DNA of 39,865 bases from Ruminococcus sp. (GTDB lineage Bacteria; Bacillota; Clostridia; Oscillospirales; Acutalibacteraceae), in NCBI GenBank assembly GCA_017457955.1, contig JAFTGL010000008.1, positions 100,068 through 139,932 on the forward strand. The letters run 5' to 3'. Of the stretch, positions 7,970 to 15,030 are shown in pieces. A program made the position numbers and the translations under genes. The stretch's first letter is position 1. Each line of letters begins with the position of its first letter. Under the pieces are notes generated by a model. The model did not search any database and had not been told where the DNA came from. It was given only the letters and a program-made list of their open reading frames with translations.

Positions 7970-10177
7970 CTTTCTGTCTCTGCGGGGACGGCGATTTCTG
8001 TCGCCGCCACGGCGGGGCTTGCGCTCCTCAGAGATATCGTTCTCGGGAGTCAGACCGTCTACCTCGATCAGCACGTCTCTGCGGCTGAGGTTCAGTCTGC
8101 CCTTGTCGTCGATCTCGAGGACTTTTACGCGGATGACGTCGCCGACGTTCACGACGTCGGTCACCTTGTCGGTACGCTTGACGTCAAGCTGGCTGATGTG
8201 TACAAGGCCTTCCTTGCCGGGAGCGATCTCGACAAACGCACCGAAGTCCATGATACGGGTGACCTTGCCCAGATACATCGCGCCGGGCTCGGGGTCGGTG
8301 GCGATGGTCTGAATGATGTCGATCGCGCGCTGGCACTTCTCGGCGTCAAGACCTGCGACGAATACCTGTCCGATCTCGCCCTCTTCCTCGATGTCGATCT
8401 TACACTCGCACTGCGCCTGGATCTCCTTGATGACCTTGCCGGACTTGCCGATGACCTCGGCGATCTTGTCGGCGGCGATGGTGGTGGTGAACATCTTGGG
8501 AGCGTACTTGGAGAGCTCTGCTCTGGGCTCTGCGATCGCCTTGAGCATGACTTCGTCAAGGATATAGTTGCGAGCCTTATGGGTCTTTTCCAGCGCTTCC
8601 TTGACCATCTCGGGCAGCAGACCGCTGATCTTTAAGTCCATCTGGATCGCGGTGATACCGTCATGAGTACCGGCTACCTTGAAGTCCATGTCGCCGAAGA
8701 AGTCCTCGAGACCCTGGATATCGACCATGGTCATCCAGCGCTCGCCCTCGGTGATCAGACCGCAGGAGATACCCGCGACAGGCGCCTTGATCGGAACGCC
8801 CGCGTCCATGAGCGCGAGGGTGGAGCCGCAGACGGAGCCCTGAGAGGTGGAACCGTTGGAGGATACGACCTCACTTACCAGTCTTAACGAATAGGGGAAT
8901 TCCTCCAGCGAGGGGATGACGGGCAGCAGTGCTCTTTCAGCCAGTGCGCCGTGACCGATCTCGCGTCTGCCGGGACCGCGGGAAGGTCTGGTCTCGCCGA
9001 CAGAGTAGCTGGGGAAGTTGTAGTGGTGCATATAGCGCTTCTCGGTCTCGTCGTCGATGCCGTCAAGCAGCTGCATGTCGCCGACAGTGCCGAGGGTAGC
9101 GATGGTCAGAACCTGAGTCTGACCTCTGGTGAACATACCTGAGCCGTGTACGCGGGGCAGGATGCCGACCTCGCTTGCGAGGGGTCGGATGTCGTCCATG
9201 CCTCTGCCGTCAACGCGCTTCTGCTCGTCCAAGAGCCAGCGGCGGACGATGAACTTCTGGGTCTTGTACAGACACTCGTCGATCTTCGCTTCACTCTCGG
9301 GATAGATCTCGTCGAATTTTTCGTGAACAGCCTCATAGATGGGTTTGAGTCTCTCGTCGCGGACGGTCTTGTCGTCGGTGTCGAGAGCCGCTTTGACGTC
9401 CTCTTCCGCGAACGCCTTGATCGCTTCGAACATGTCGTGATCCGGCTCGTTAGAGGGATATTCGAATTTGGGCTTGCCGATCTCCGCAACAATGCCCTTG
9501 ATGAACTCGATGATCTTCTGGTTCGCTTCGTGACCCGCCATGATGGCGTTGTACATCACTTCGTCGGAAACACAGTTCGCGCCGGCTTCGATCATCGCGA
9601 TACGCTCGGATGTGGAAGCGACGGTGGTGGACATGTCGGATACCTTGCGCTGCTCGGCGTTGGGGTTGATGACGATCTCGCCGTCAACAAGACCGACGGA
9701 AACGCCGGAGATCGGGCCGTTCCACGGGATATCGGAGATAGAGATCGCGATGGATGTACCGATCATCGCGGTGATCTCGGGAGCGCAGTCGGGATCGACG
9801 GACATGACGGTCGCGACGATAGAAACGTCGTTGCGCATATCCTTCGGGAACAGCGGGCGGATCGGGCGGTCGATGACGCGGCTGGTCAGGATCGCCTTCT
9901 CGGACGGTCTGCCCTCGCGGCGCATGTAGCTGCCGGGGATCTTGCCCACGGAGTAGAGCTTCTCTTCATAGTCGACGGAGAGGGGGAAGAAGTCGATGCC
10001 GTCGCGGGGTTTCGCCGAAGCGGTAGCCGCAACGTGTACGACGGTCTCACCGTAGCGTACCAGACACGCGCCGTTGGCGAGCTGGGTCATTTTGCCGGTC
10101 TCAACAACCAGCGGTCTGCCCGCGAGCTCTGTCTCGAACACGCGGTACTTGTCAAAAGTCATAGCTTTGTTAGCCAT
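7967..10177 (-). CDS. pnp: Polynucleotide phosphorylase
   Basis: 736 residues. A phosphorolytic 3'-5' exoribonuclease that degrades mRNA to nucleoside diphosphates and can add tails; a trimer, part of the degradosome in many bacteria. Domains in order: first RNase PH-like core (1-220), helical linker, catalytic second RNase PH core (about 320-560, with RGQTQVL, SSNGSTSQGSVCG and DMDFKVAGTHDGITA), KH domain (about 562-620, IAEVIGKSGKVIKEI) and S1 domain (about 630-700, GKVTRIMDFGAFVEI). The C-terminal tail is basic (RRGGDRNRRPRRDRK). AGGAGG precedes the ATG. It lies downstream of rpsO on the same strand, the widespread rpsO-pnp order, here separated by a repeat element. Confidence 0.98.
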   Translation of the reverse strand: MANKAMTFDKYRVFETELAGRPLVVETGKMTQLANGACLVRYGETVVHVAATASAKPRDGIDFFPLSVDYEEKLYSVGKIPGSYMRREGRPSEKAILTSRVIDRPIRPLFPKDMRNDVSIVATVMSVDPDCAPEITAMIGTSIAISISDIPWNGPISGVSVGLVDGEIVINPNAEQRKVSDMSTTVASTSERIAMIEAGANCVSDEVMYNAIMAGHEANQKIIEFIKGIVAEIGKPKFEYPSNEPDHDMFEAIKAFAEEDVKAALDTDDKTVRDERLKPIYEAVHEKFDEIYPESEAKIDECLYKTQKFIVRRWLLDEQKRVDGRGMDDIRPLASEVGILPRVHGSGMFTRGQTQVLTIATLGTVGDMQLLDGIDDETEKRYMHHYNFPSYSVGETRPSRGPGRREIGHGALAERALLPVIPSLEEFPYSLRLVSEVVSSNGSTSQGSVCGSTLALMDAGVPIKAPVAGISCGLITEGERWMTMVDIQGLEDFFGDMDFKVAGTHDGITAIQMDLKISGLLPEMVKEALEKTHKARNYILDEVMLKAIAEPRAELSKYAPKMFTTTIAADKIAEVIGKSGKVIKEIQAQCECKIDIEEEGEIGQVFVAGLDAEKCQRAIDIIQTIATDPEPGAMYLGKVTRIMDFGAFVEIAPGKEGLVHISQLDVKRTDKVTDVVNVGDVIRVKVLEIDDKGRLNLSRRDVLIEVDGLTPENDISEERKPRRGGDRNRRPRRDRK

Positions 10178-10253
10178 AGAGTTACCTCCTGTAAATATAT
10201 TCTACAGGATTTTTACAGTCGTTTAGCAATAAAACCAGAACTCTTTTTCAATC

Positions 10254-10412
10254 AGGAATTAGAAATGAGGAATGAGGAATTACGGGAAACGCTTCGCGTT
10301 TTTATTCCTATATGATGAAGCGGATACGTATCGGTTTCATATATAAAACGGGTGTGGGCAGCGCCCACCATTCATTCCTAATTCCTAACTCCTAACTCCT
10401 AATTCCTAATTA
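10254..10412. repeat. Heptamer-built inverted repeat element, copy 2
   Basis: Same plan as the element at 5271-5444. The left arm (10254-10281) reads CAGGAATTAGAAATGAGGAA and on; the right arm (10371-10412) is a run of ATTCCTA/ACTCCTA heptamers, inverted relative to the left. The centre has two hairpins: AAACGC/GCGTTT near 10287 and GTGGGC/GCCCAC near 10354. It sits in the 444-base gap between rpsO and pnp, which holds no gene. Confidence 0.7.
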
Positions 10413-10584
10413 ACAGAAAGCCCTCGTTTTACCGCTAAAGCATAGCTGTAAAATCCTGTATTTAGTTTTTTTGGACGGACATTACCGTCATTGATTCGTC
10501 TGATCCCGCCGTTGATGAAGCGCCAAAATCATGCAGGAGCTGCAAAAAAGGCGGAAAAAGCGGTGCGCCGCAAAACGAAATGCA

Positions 10585-10609
10585 GGGCAAACGAAAGAAT
10601 CGTCTGCCC
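10585..10609 (-). terminator. Hairpin after rpsO
   Basis: On the minus strand GGGCAGACGA, a short loop and TCGTTTGCCC (one G-U pair), followed by TGCATTTCGTTTT. It begins 13 bases beyond the rpsO stop. The T run is interrupted, so some read-through toward pnp is likely. Confidence 0.7.
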
Positions 10610-10621
10610 TTACTTCCATGC

Positions 10622-10885
10622 TTACTTACGGATACCCAGTCTCTGGATGATGGAACGGTATCTCTCGATATCTACCTTGATGAGGTAGTTGAGCAGCGCG
10701 CGGCGCTGACCGATCATCTTGAACAGACCGCGGCGGGAGTGATGGTCCTTCTTGTGGATCTTGAGGTGCTCGGTGAGGTCGTTGATTCTCTTGGTGAGAA
10801 GAGCGATCTGTACCTCGGGAGAGCCTGTGTCACCCTCATGAGTCGCATACTCCTGCATGATAGCAATCTTTTCTTCTTTCAGCAT
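10622..10885 (-). CDS. rpsO: 30S ribosomal protein S15
   Basis: 87 residues against about 89 usual. S15 binds the central domain of 16S rRNA early in small-subunit assembly. The family signature [25 protein letters not shown] lies at about residues 44-68, and [11 protein letters not shown] at 18-28. The ribosome-binding site (AAAGGGTG) is less perfect than elsewhere in the window, which is common for genes whose translation is regulated. Followed on the same strand by pnp. Confidence 0.97.
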   Translation of the reverse strand: MLKEEKIAIMQEYATHEGDTGSPEVQIALLTKRINDLTEHLKIHKKDHHSRRGLFKMIGQRRALLNYLIKVDIERYRSIIQRLGIRK

Positions 10886-11020
10886 TCGTTTTCACCCTTT
10901 CTTAATGATCTGCGCTCCGCATAGTACAGGGCAGGTGAAGTCCTCGTCGAGGCGTATCCCCTGAACCATATCGGGCGTCAAGAGCTATTTTACCATAATT
11001 ATTCTGAAAAGTAAAGAAAA
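10886..11020 (-). promoter_or_regulatory. rpsO promoter and possible S15-binding leader
   Basis: On the minus strand a -10-like TAAAAT lies near 10990. The stretch of about 90 bases between it and the gene is GC-rich and can form short hairpins such as CCTCGACGAGG. S15 represses its own translation through leader structures in several phyla. That this leader does so is an inference from position only. Confidence 0.35.
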
Positions 11021-11053
11021 AATCGGTGTGAATTATTCCTATTTTAGCCGATT

Positions 11054-11437
11054 TCATTTCTCTTTTTTAGACATATTACCTATCATCTCGCGCGCCTGCT
11101 GCTTTTGTTCCTTGCTGAGTACCCTGTACAGCGCGATCAGCCCGCGCTCCTCTTTGTTGAGCTGGTAGATGGGGCTGTCCGACTGTACGGCGTCTTTCAG
11201 CTTTTGTACAGAGGTGTCGTCCGCTGCATTCATCGGCAGCAGCTCCAGCGGCGATACATTATAGATAGCCGCGATCTTTACGATCGTGTTCAAATTAGGC
11301 TCGGTCTCGCCCGTTTCATACTTGGTGTAGGTCGAGCGGTCGATATTCAGCGCCTTAGCGACCTGACCCTGTGACAGCGCGCATGCTTCACGGTAGTGAC
11401 GCAGTCTGTCGCCCACGAACTTTTGCCTTATTTTCAT
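11054..11437 (-). CDS. XRE-family transcriptional regulator
   Basis: 127 residues. Residues 8-65 form a Cro/CI-type HTH (LSQGQVAKALNIDRSTYTKYETG). The C-terminal half is helical and charged (LNKEERGLIALYRVLSKEQKQQAREMI), probably for dimerisation. GGAGG precedes the ATG. It is a single gene on the chromosome side of the tRNA hot spot; its targets are unknown. Confidence 0.85.
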   Translation of the reverse strand: MKIRQKFVGDRLRHYREACALSQGQVAKALNIDRSTYTKYETGETEPNLNTIVKIAAIYNVSPLELLPMNAADDTSVQKLKDAVQSDSPIYQLNKEERGLIALYRVLSKEQKQQAREMIGNMSKKEK

Positions 11438-11643
11438 AGGATACCTCCGCTTTGGCAGATTGTCGGACCGCCGTGCTGAATGTGCTTGATAACAGATCGG
11501 TGGCGGCTAAATGGGTTTTACACTCAGTATACCGTGAAAATATGTCACATTCATCAACCGGTGAGGTTTTTTCACCTTTGCCGATAATCCTTCACAGAAG
11601 CCCTTATTTTATCATGCCCAAAAAAACTGATGATAAAAATGTC

Positions 11644-11672
11644 TTGAAAAATTCAACAAAGTAGTATATAAT
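11644..11672 (+). promoter_or_regulatory. Promoter of tRNA-Thr
   Basis: TTGAAA (11644-11649), a 17-base spacer and a perfect TATAAT (11667-11672), about 115 bases before the tRNA. The 349-base gap from 11438 to here holds no gene. Confidence 0.65.
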
Positions 11673-11694
11673 CATTAAGCAGTCATGTTTTGAC

Positions 11695-11759
11695 GCCGGC
11701 TTGCTTCGGCTGCCCCCGATGCAGGGGCAAAAGCTAAAGTGTGTTTTCGGAGCGCCGGC
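11695..11759 (+). other. Structured leader of the tRNA transcript
   Basis: GCCGGC at 11695 is repeated at 11754. The sequence is self-complementary, so it can close a 65-base domain, with an internal hairpin TGCCCC/GGGGCA near 11711-11728. It lies between the promoter and tRNA-Thr. It could be a precursor leader removed by RNases or a small structured RNA. I do not recognise a known family. Confidence 0.35.
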
Positions 11760-11786
11760 AGGCTGATTGCTGACAATCAAATATCC

Positions 11787-11862
11787 GCTAGAGTGGCGCA
11801 GTTGGTAGCGCAATTGATTCGTAATCAATAGGTCGTGGGTTCGAGTCCCATCTCTAGCTCCA
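11787..11862 (+). tRNA. tRNA-Thr (anticodon CGU)
   Basis: 76 bases forming a full cloverleaf: acceptor GCTAGAG/CTCTAGC, D stem GCGC/GCGC, anticodon stem ATTGA/TCAAT with loop TTCGTAA (anticodon CGT at 11820-11822), a 5-base variable region, T stem GTGGG/CCCAT with loop TTCGAGT, discriminator T and an encoded CCA. It reads ACG codons. Its 3' part is the attachment site of the elements that follow: bases 11818-11863 recur at 19498, and 11839-11862 recur at 27059. Confidence 0.97.
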
Positions 11863-11870
11863 TTGAGAAA

Positions 11871-11916
11871 CCGCTTAGACAAGCCATTTTCGGATTGTTT
11901 AGGCGGCTTTTTCTTT
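11871..11916 (+). terminator. Terminator after tRNA-Thr, supplied by element 1
   Basis: A 12-bp stem (CCGCTTAGACAA with TTGTTTAGGCGG, two G-U pairs) and CTTTTTCTTT after it, starting nine bases beyond the CCA. A related hairpin stands at 27092-27128 behind the third tRNA-end copy. The rest of 11917-12175 holds no gene; it contains the arm-like 20-mer at 11943-11962. Confidence 0.8.
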
Positions 11917-12171
11917 GTTCTTTGACAGAATAATAAGACGTTTTGCCCTTTATTTGACATTTATTGTCAATTTTTCTACCATTTTTTAGGCTGCCGAAAG
12001 AGAGCCGATTTCTTTCCTTTTTTCTTTCAAATGCTACAGTGTAGCGGCTGCTAATAAGGTGTATTGCGACATTTGCAACTCCTAAAAAAAGAATAAATCT
12101 CAACCCCTGTTATCATGTATAAAGCATATTTCTGCCTTTTCTCTTTTTTTATGGTGTAACATTTGTAACCA

Positions 12172-12202
12172 TAAAAGAAAAACGACACCCGAAGATGTCG
12201 TT
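12172..12202 (-). terminator. Terminator after the HTH gene
   Basis: On the minus strand AACGACA, an 8-base loop, TGTCGTT, then TTTCTTTT. It ends the minus-strand pair of genes at 12246-13027. Confidence 0.8.
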
Positions 12203-12245
12203 TATATTGTACTCTTTATGCGTGTGATCGTGTTGGTTTTTCCTT

Positions 12246-12614
12246 TCAGATTTTGATACCCGTGTATTCGGTAAACTTCTTCGGGCTGATGTAATAGGTG
12301 TATTTGTTACCCGTGAGCTTTACAGCTGTTCCGATCGGTAGCTTTCCCTGCTGCATGGCGATTCTGATAAACTGCTCAGACACGCCCATCAGATCGGCAG
12401 CCATCTTGACCGTGATTTTCTTTTCACCCTCGGTCAGCTTTTCGGGCGTGGTATCTAACGCCGCTGCAACAGCAATTAATACACCTTTTCTCGGCAGCGT
12501 TTTCCCTGCCAGATACCCGCATATACTGGATCGCGGTATATTCGCCCTGCGCGATAGTTCGGCTTGGCTGATATTCAGCTCGGACATACGATCCCTTAGA
12601 TTTCGGCTAAACAC
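12246..12614 (-). CDS. XRE HTH protein with second DNA-binding-like region
   Basis: 122 residues. Residues 5-60 form a Cro/CI HTH (ISQAELSRRANIPRSSICGYLAG). The second half (ITVKMAADLMGVSEQFIRIAMQQGKLPIGTAVK) looks like a MerR- or excisionase-type winged helix that reads DNA. The start codon is GTG at 12614, with AGGA upstream. It follows the gene at 12635-13027 by 20 bases and is probably co-transcribed. It is a candidate repressor for the operators near 13101-13179. Confidence 0.7.
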   Translation of the reverse strand: MFSRNLRDRMSELNISQAELSRRANIPRSSICGYLAGKTLPRKGVLIAVAAALDTTPEKLTEGEKKITVKMAADLMGVSEQFIRIAMQQGKLPIGTAVKLTGNKYTYYISPKKFTEYTGIKI

Positions 12615-12634
12615 TTGATCACCATTCCTGCGTA

Positions 12635-13027
12635 TTATGACGCCTGTTTGATGTCTTTGCCCGCTGCGATGATCTCATAATTACCCTGCATTTCCTGCGC
12701 TGTTTTCTCTGCTTTTTCGGCAAAGTCGATAATCGAATCTATAGCAAAGACGATAGCGTCTTGATCGGTCTTACAGTTACAGCATAGACTGTAATCAAGT
12801 ACCATCTTACACAATGCGCCTACCCGTGCAAAGCCCATTTCGATATCGAACAGATCCATCGGGATTTTGCTTTCTTCGTTATCCGCGTTTTCCTCTGTTG
12901 TAATACTGATCACAACGGTTTCCTTGTTGGTTTCAAGGCTTTGTCGCACCTGAACCCCCGCTTGCTTTTCGTCGGCGATCGCTCGCACAGCGCTGATGAT
13001 TTCCTTTGCTTTTGATGATACTATCAT
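12635..13027 (-). CDS. Unknown element-borne protein
   Basis: 130 residues, soluble, acidic and helical, with a cysteine pair (LCCNCKTDQ) near residue 81. I do not recognise the family. AAGGAG precedes the ATG. Transcribed from a good promoter at 13087-13115 that contains an operator-like site. First gene of a two-gene unit with the HTH protein at 12246-12614, so it may work with that regulator. Confidence 0.65.
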   Translation of the reverse strand: MIVSSKAKEIISAVRAIADEKQAGVQVRQSLETNKETVVISITTEENADNEESKIPMDLFDIEMGFARVGALCKMVLDYSLCCNCKTDQDAIVFAIDSIIDFAEKAEKTAQEMQGNYEIIAAGKDIKQAS

Positions 13028-13086
13028 GGGCTTATCTCTCCTTTGATATGATTTGAAGTAGCGGTAACACTATCTTCATCATTTAT

Positions 13087-13192
13087 ATTATAACACTATC
13101 TTTAGTACATATCAATAGGCGTTATGTACAAACTTTAGTGCTTGCATTTGTGTATAATTACACTTGATTTAGTACATATATTATGATATACT
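13087..13192. promoter_or_regulatory. Divergent promoters with shared GTAC-centred operators
   Basis: Minus promoter: TTGATA (13110-13115), 17-base spacer and TATAAT (13087-13092). Plus promoter: TTGATT (13164-13169), 17-base spacer and TATACT (13187-13192). The same 12-mer TTTAGTACATAT lies in both (13101-13112 and 13168-13179), overlapping -35 and spacer, with a third relative (TTATGTACAAAC, near 13122) between. This is the layout of a regulatory switch in which one repressor controls both directions. Confidence 0.7.
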
Positions 13193-13252
13193 AAGTATAG
13201 TGAAGAAGTGGGTTTATATGCCTTATTCCCACAGATAAGGAAGTGGTCTATA

Positions 13253-13471
13253 ATGGCAATCAGATATAGCAAGCTGTTTGACTTGCTAGAAAATAAAGGT
13301 ATGACGATGTATACCTTGAGAAAGAATAAGGTTATCGGCACCGCTACGCTTGAAAAAATGCGAAAAGGTGAGGGGCATATTGACGATCGCTCCATAGACA
13401 GCCTTTGCAGATTCTTGCAGTGTCAGCCTGCCGATATTATGGAGTATCAGGAAGAAGCACAGCAGGCATAA
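13253..13471 (+). CDS. Small XRE/Cro-type regulator
   Basis: 72 residues, of the compact HTH type that covers nearly the whole protein (FDLLENKGMTMYTLRKNKVIGTATLEKMRKGEG, then RSIDSLCRFLQCQPADIMEY). The frame is open 15 codons upstream; the ATG at 13253 is where homologous proteins of this shape begin. It stands first in an operon with a RelE-like toxin and a small acidic protein. Probably autoregulates through the GTAC-centred sites upstream. A similar small HTH protein stands on element 2 at 20895-21113. Confidence 0.8.
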   Translation: MAIRYSKLFDLLENKGMTMYTLRKNKVIGTATLEKMRKGEGHIDDRSIDSLCRFLQCQPADIMEYQEEAQQA

Positions 13472-13491
13472 TACAAGCAGAGGAAAACGTT

Positions 13492-13752
13492 ATGATAATC
13501 AAATTCAAAAAGAAAGCTACCAAAGCTATTGAACAGATGGATAAGCCGACTAAACAGCGTATAAAATCAGCTATCATAGGGCTTACACTTTCACCGCCAC
13601 AGGGTGATATCAAGCCTATGCGTGGATTTACGGACGGTCGTATGCGGCTAAGAGTGGGTCAATATCGTATCATTTACCGCTACGATAACGACGGAACTGT
13701 GGAGGTACTGCTGATATTGGATATTGGCGCACGCGGCGACATTTACAAATAA
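13492..13752 (+). CDS. RelE/ParE-family toxin
   Basis: 86 residues, with the RelE-fold pattern: a basic N-terminus (MIIKFKKKATKAIEQMDKPTKQRI), then GDIKPMRG, and the C-terminal strands MRLRVGQYRIIYRYDNDGTVEVLLILDIGARGDIYK. RelE-type toxins cleave mRNA in the ribosome; ParE relatives poison gyrase. The RVGQYRIIY pattern fits the RelE side. The start at 13492 follows AGAGGA. The adjacent acidic protein at 13766-13969 is the likely antitoxin, so the toxin comes first. Confidence 0.85.
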   Translation: MIIKFKKKATKAIEQMDKPTKQRIKSAIIGLTLSPPQGDIKPMRGFTDGRMRLRVGQYRIIYRYDNDGTVEVLLILDIGARGDIYK

Positions 13753-13765
13753 GGAGTTGAATGAT

Positions 13766-13969
13766 ATGTCTGAAAAGGTAATGCAGATTGCTGAAATGAT
13801 AGATATGCTCCCCGAGCAAGATCAGAATTTAGCTTATGAATTTATCAAAAAGATGGTATTAGCATGGGATCCTGATTTCACAAAGGTAACGCCGAAAGAG
13901 CGCCGCGAACTGGAAGAAGCCGAAGCCGATCCCGAGCTTGTCGATATGAATGATATTGACTGGGATTGA
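13766..13969 (+). CDS. Probable antitoxin of the RelE pair
   Basis: 67 residues, strongly acidic C-terminus (ERRELEEAEADPELVDMNDIDWD) and a helical N-terminus (VMQIAEMIDMLPEQDQNLAYEFIKKMV). This composition and its place 13 bases after a RelE-like toxin point to an antitoxin that wraps the toxin. AAGGAG stands before the ATG. The exact antitoxin family is not clear. Confidence 0.7.
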   Translation: MSEKVMQIAEMIDMLPEQDQNLAYEFIKKMVLAWDPDFTKVTPKERRELEEAEADPELVDMNDIDWD

Positions 13970-13991
13970 TACCGTGACTGATCAGCACACT

Positions 13992-14138
13992 ATGAAAGAG
14001 CGCCCCTATTTCATGTCAAATCAGGCATGGTATTACTTTGATAAAACCGACTTTTGCTATAAGCTGACTGATAGCGCACCACCAAAAGCAGTAGAATCAT
14101 ACTATGAGTTTTACAGAACCCAAGAAATACTTGAATAG
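13992..14138 (+). CDS. Small aromatic-rich protein of the toxin operon
   Basis: 48 residues, rich in Tyr, Phe and Trp (RPYFMSNQAWYYFDKTDFCYKLTDSAPPKAVESYYEFY). A GTG at 13974, four bases after the antitoxin stop, is an alternative start. Proteins of this look often travel with small HTH or RelE genes in Clostridia; function unknown. It may be the fourth gene of the XRE/RelE operon. Confidence 0.6.
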   Translation: MKERPYFMSNQAWYYFDKTDFCYKLTDSAPPKAVESYYEFYRTQEILE

Positions 14139-14373
14139 TGAAAATGCCGTCCTGTTGATTAGGGCGGCATTATTTGATTATGCATTATTAGCTGAACAAA
14201 TTGAAAACAGCACAGAAAACAACGATACAGCGGGCGATTTAAGCCACTGCAACGCTTTTGCCGTAAGAACAGGGATATTTATACTGTAGCGGTAAAAATC
14301 CAACACAGGGTAATTCTCGGCAAAATAGCGATCATATGCTTTAGTTCAAAGCCCTTATGATAAAGAAAGAAAC

Positions 14374-14410
14374 CCCTGCACGGTAGCTTACCGCGACGGT
14401 GCAGGGCTTT
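14374..14410 (+). terminator. Hairpin after the toxin operon
   Basis: CCCTGCAC (14374-14381) and GTGCAGGG (14399-14406) with an inner GGTAGC/TTACC arm, followed by CTTTAT. The stretch 14139-14530 (392 bases) shows no convincing gene apart from this hairpin; a short open frame at 14104-14289 has no start signal. Confidence 0.6.
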
Positions 14411-14530
14411 ATGTATGGCTCTATATTGTCTTGAACTGAATATTCAGCTTGATTTCTGATTTAACATAGATAGCGCCTCTTTTTATGGGCTGTAAAATCG
14501 GAAATACGTATTCAAAGGATTTTGTTACAC

Positions 14531-14770
14531 ATGATAAAATTAACAAACATTAGACTATCCGAAAATCAAATACTATGCTACGCCTATGTTGAGGATTGCA
14601 ATAAACCGTTTGAACTTGCCTTAAACATATCAAGCAAGGAATTAGCCGAATACACTTTACCTGCGGGGTACGAATGGTGCGGTAATCATATCCGCTACGC
14701 AAGACGTTATTTGATTTCTTTGATAGGCATAACGGAGCTGCCGACAGAAAAGACGATTATGTGGGTATAA
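14531..14770 (+). CDS. Small hypothetical protein
   Basis: 79 residues, not recognised. Mixed strands and helices (MIKLTNIRLSENQILCYAYVEDCNKPFELALNIS), with tyrosine-rich GYEWCGNHIRYARRYLI. No strong ribosome-binding site before the ATG at 14531. It stands alone between the toxin operon and the tail of the replication genes. Confidence 0.5.
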   Translation: MIKLTNIRLSENQILCYAYVEDCNKPFELALNISSKELAEYTLPAGYEWCGNHIRYARRYLISLIGITELPTEKTIMWV

Positions 14771-14843
14771 ACCTTGTTCCCGATAACCCGAAAACTTTAA
14801 ATAATAAAGCGAGTTATTTCTGTTCGTCCTGTACAAGTCCGCT

Positions 14844-14977
14844 CCCTTTTTTTAGGTGTCCGATTTGTCCGAATACCGTAGAGGTCTTTATTAGCTATTC
14901 TCTACTCTAAAACTCTTCCCTTTTTTGGTGTCGGAAATGTCGGGATCCTCTTTTTTGGTGTTAGAAATGTTAGGATA
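14844..14977. repeat. Imperfect 30-bp tandem repeat
   Basis: Two adjoining units with a period of 30 bases (14920-14947 and 14950-14977) share CTTTTTTGGTGT and a GGAAATGT or AGAAATGT core. A more distant third copy lies at about 14844-14873 (AGGTGTCCGATTTGTCCGA). It is downstream of the dnaC-like gene, and the region 14771-15030 has no gene. On the minus strand the units read as a repeated ISDTKK-type peptide, so it may be the remains of a coding tail. Confidence 0.6.
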
Positions 14978-15030
14978 GAACACAAAGGAGCTGTACCCCT
15001 TTCGAAAGCCGTAATTTCAAGAATCACAGA

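Noticed and set aside
9146-10315. A 389-codon open frame on the plus strand opposite pnp
   Set aside because: It lies wholly against the well-supported pnp gene; long antisense frames are usual in GC-rich third-position coding and the product has no family features.
11604-12103. Minus-strand frames across tRNA-Thr and the element 1 left end
   Set aside because: They read through the tRNA in antisense; such frames are a well-known annotation artefact at tRNA genes.
14104-14289. A 61-codon frame after the toxin operon
   Set aside because: It begins inside another small gene, has no ribosome-binding site and a low-complexity product.
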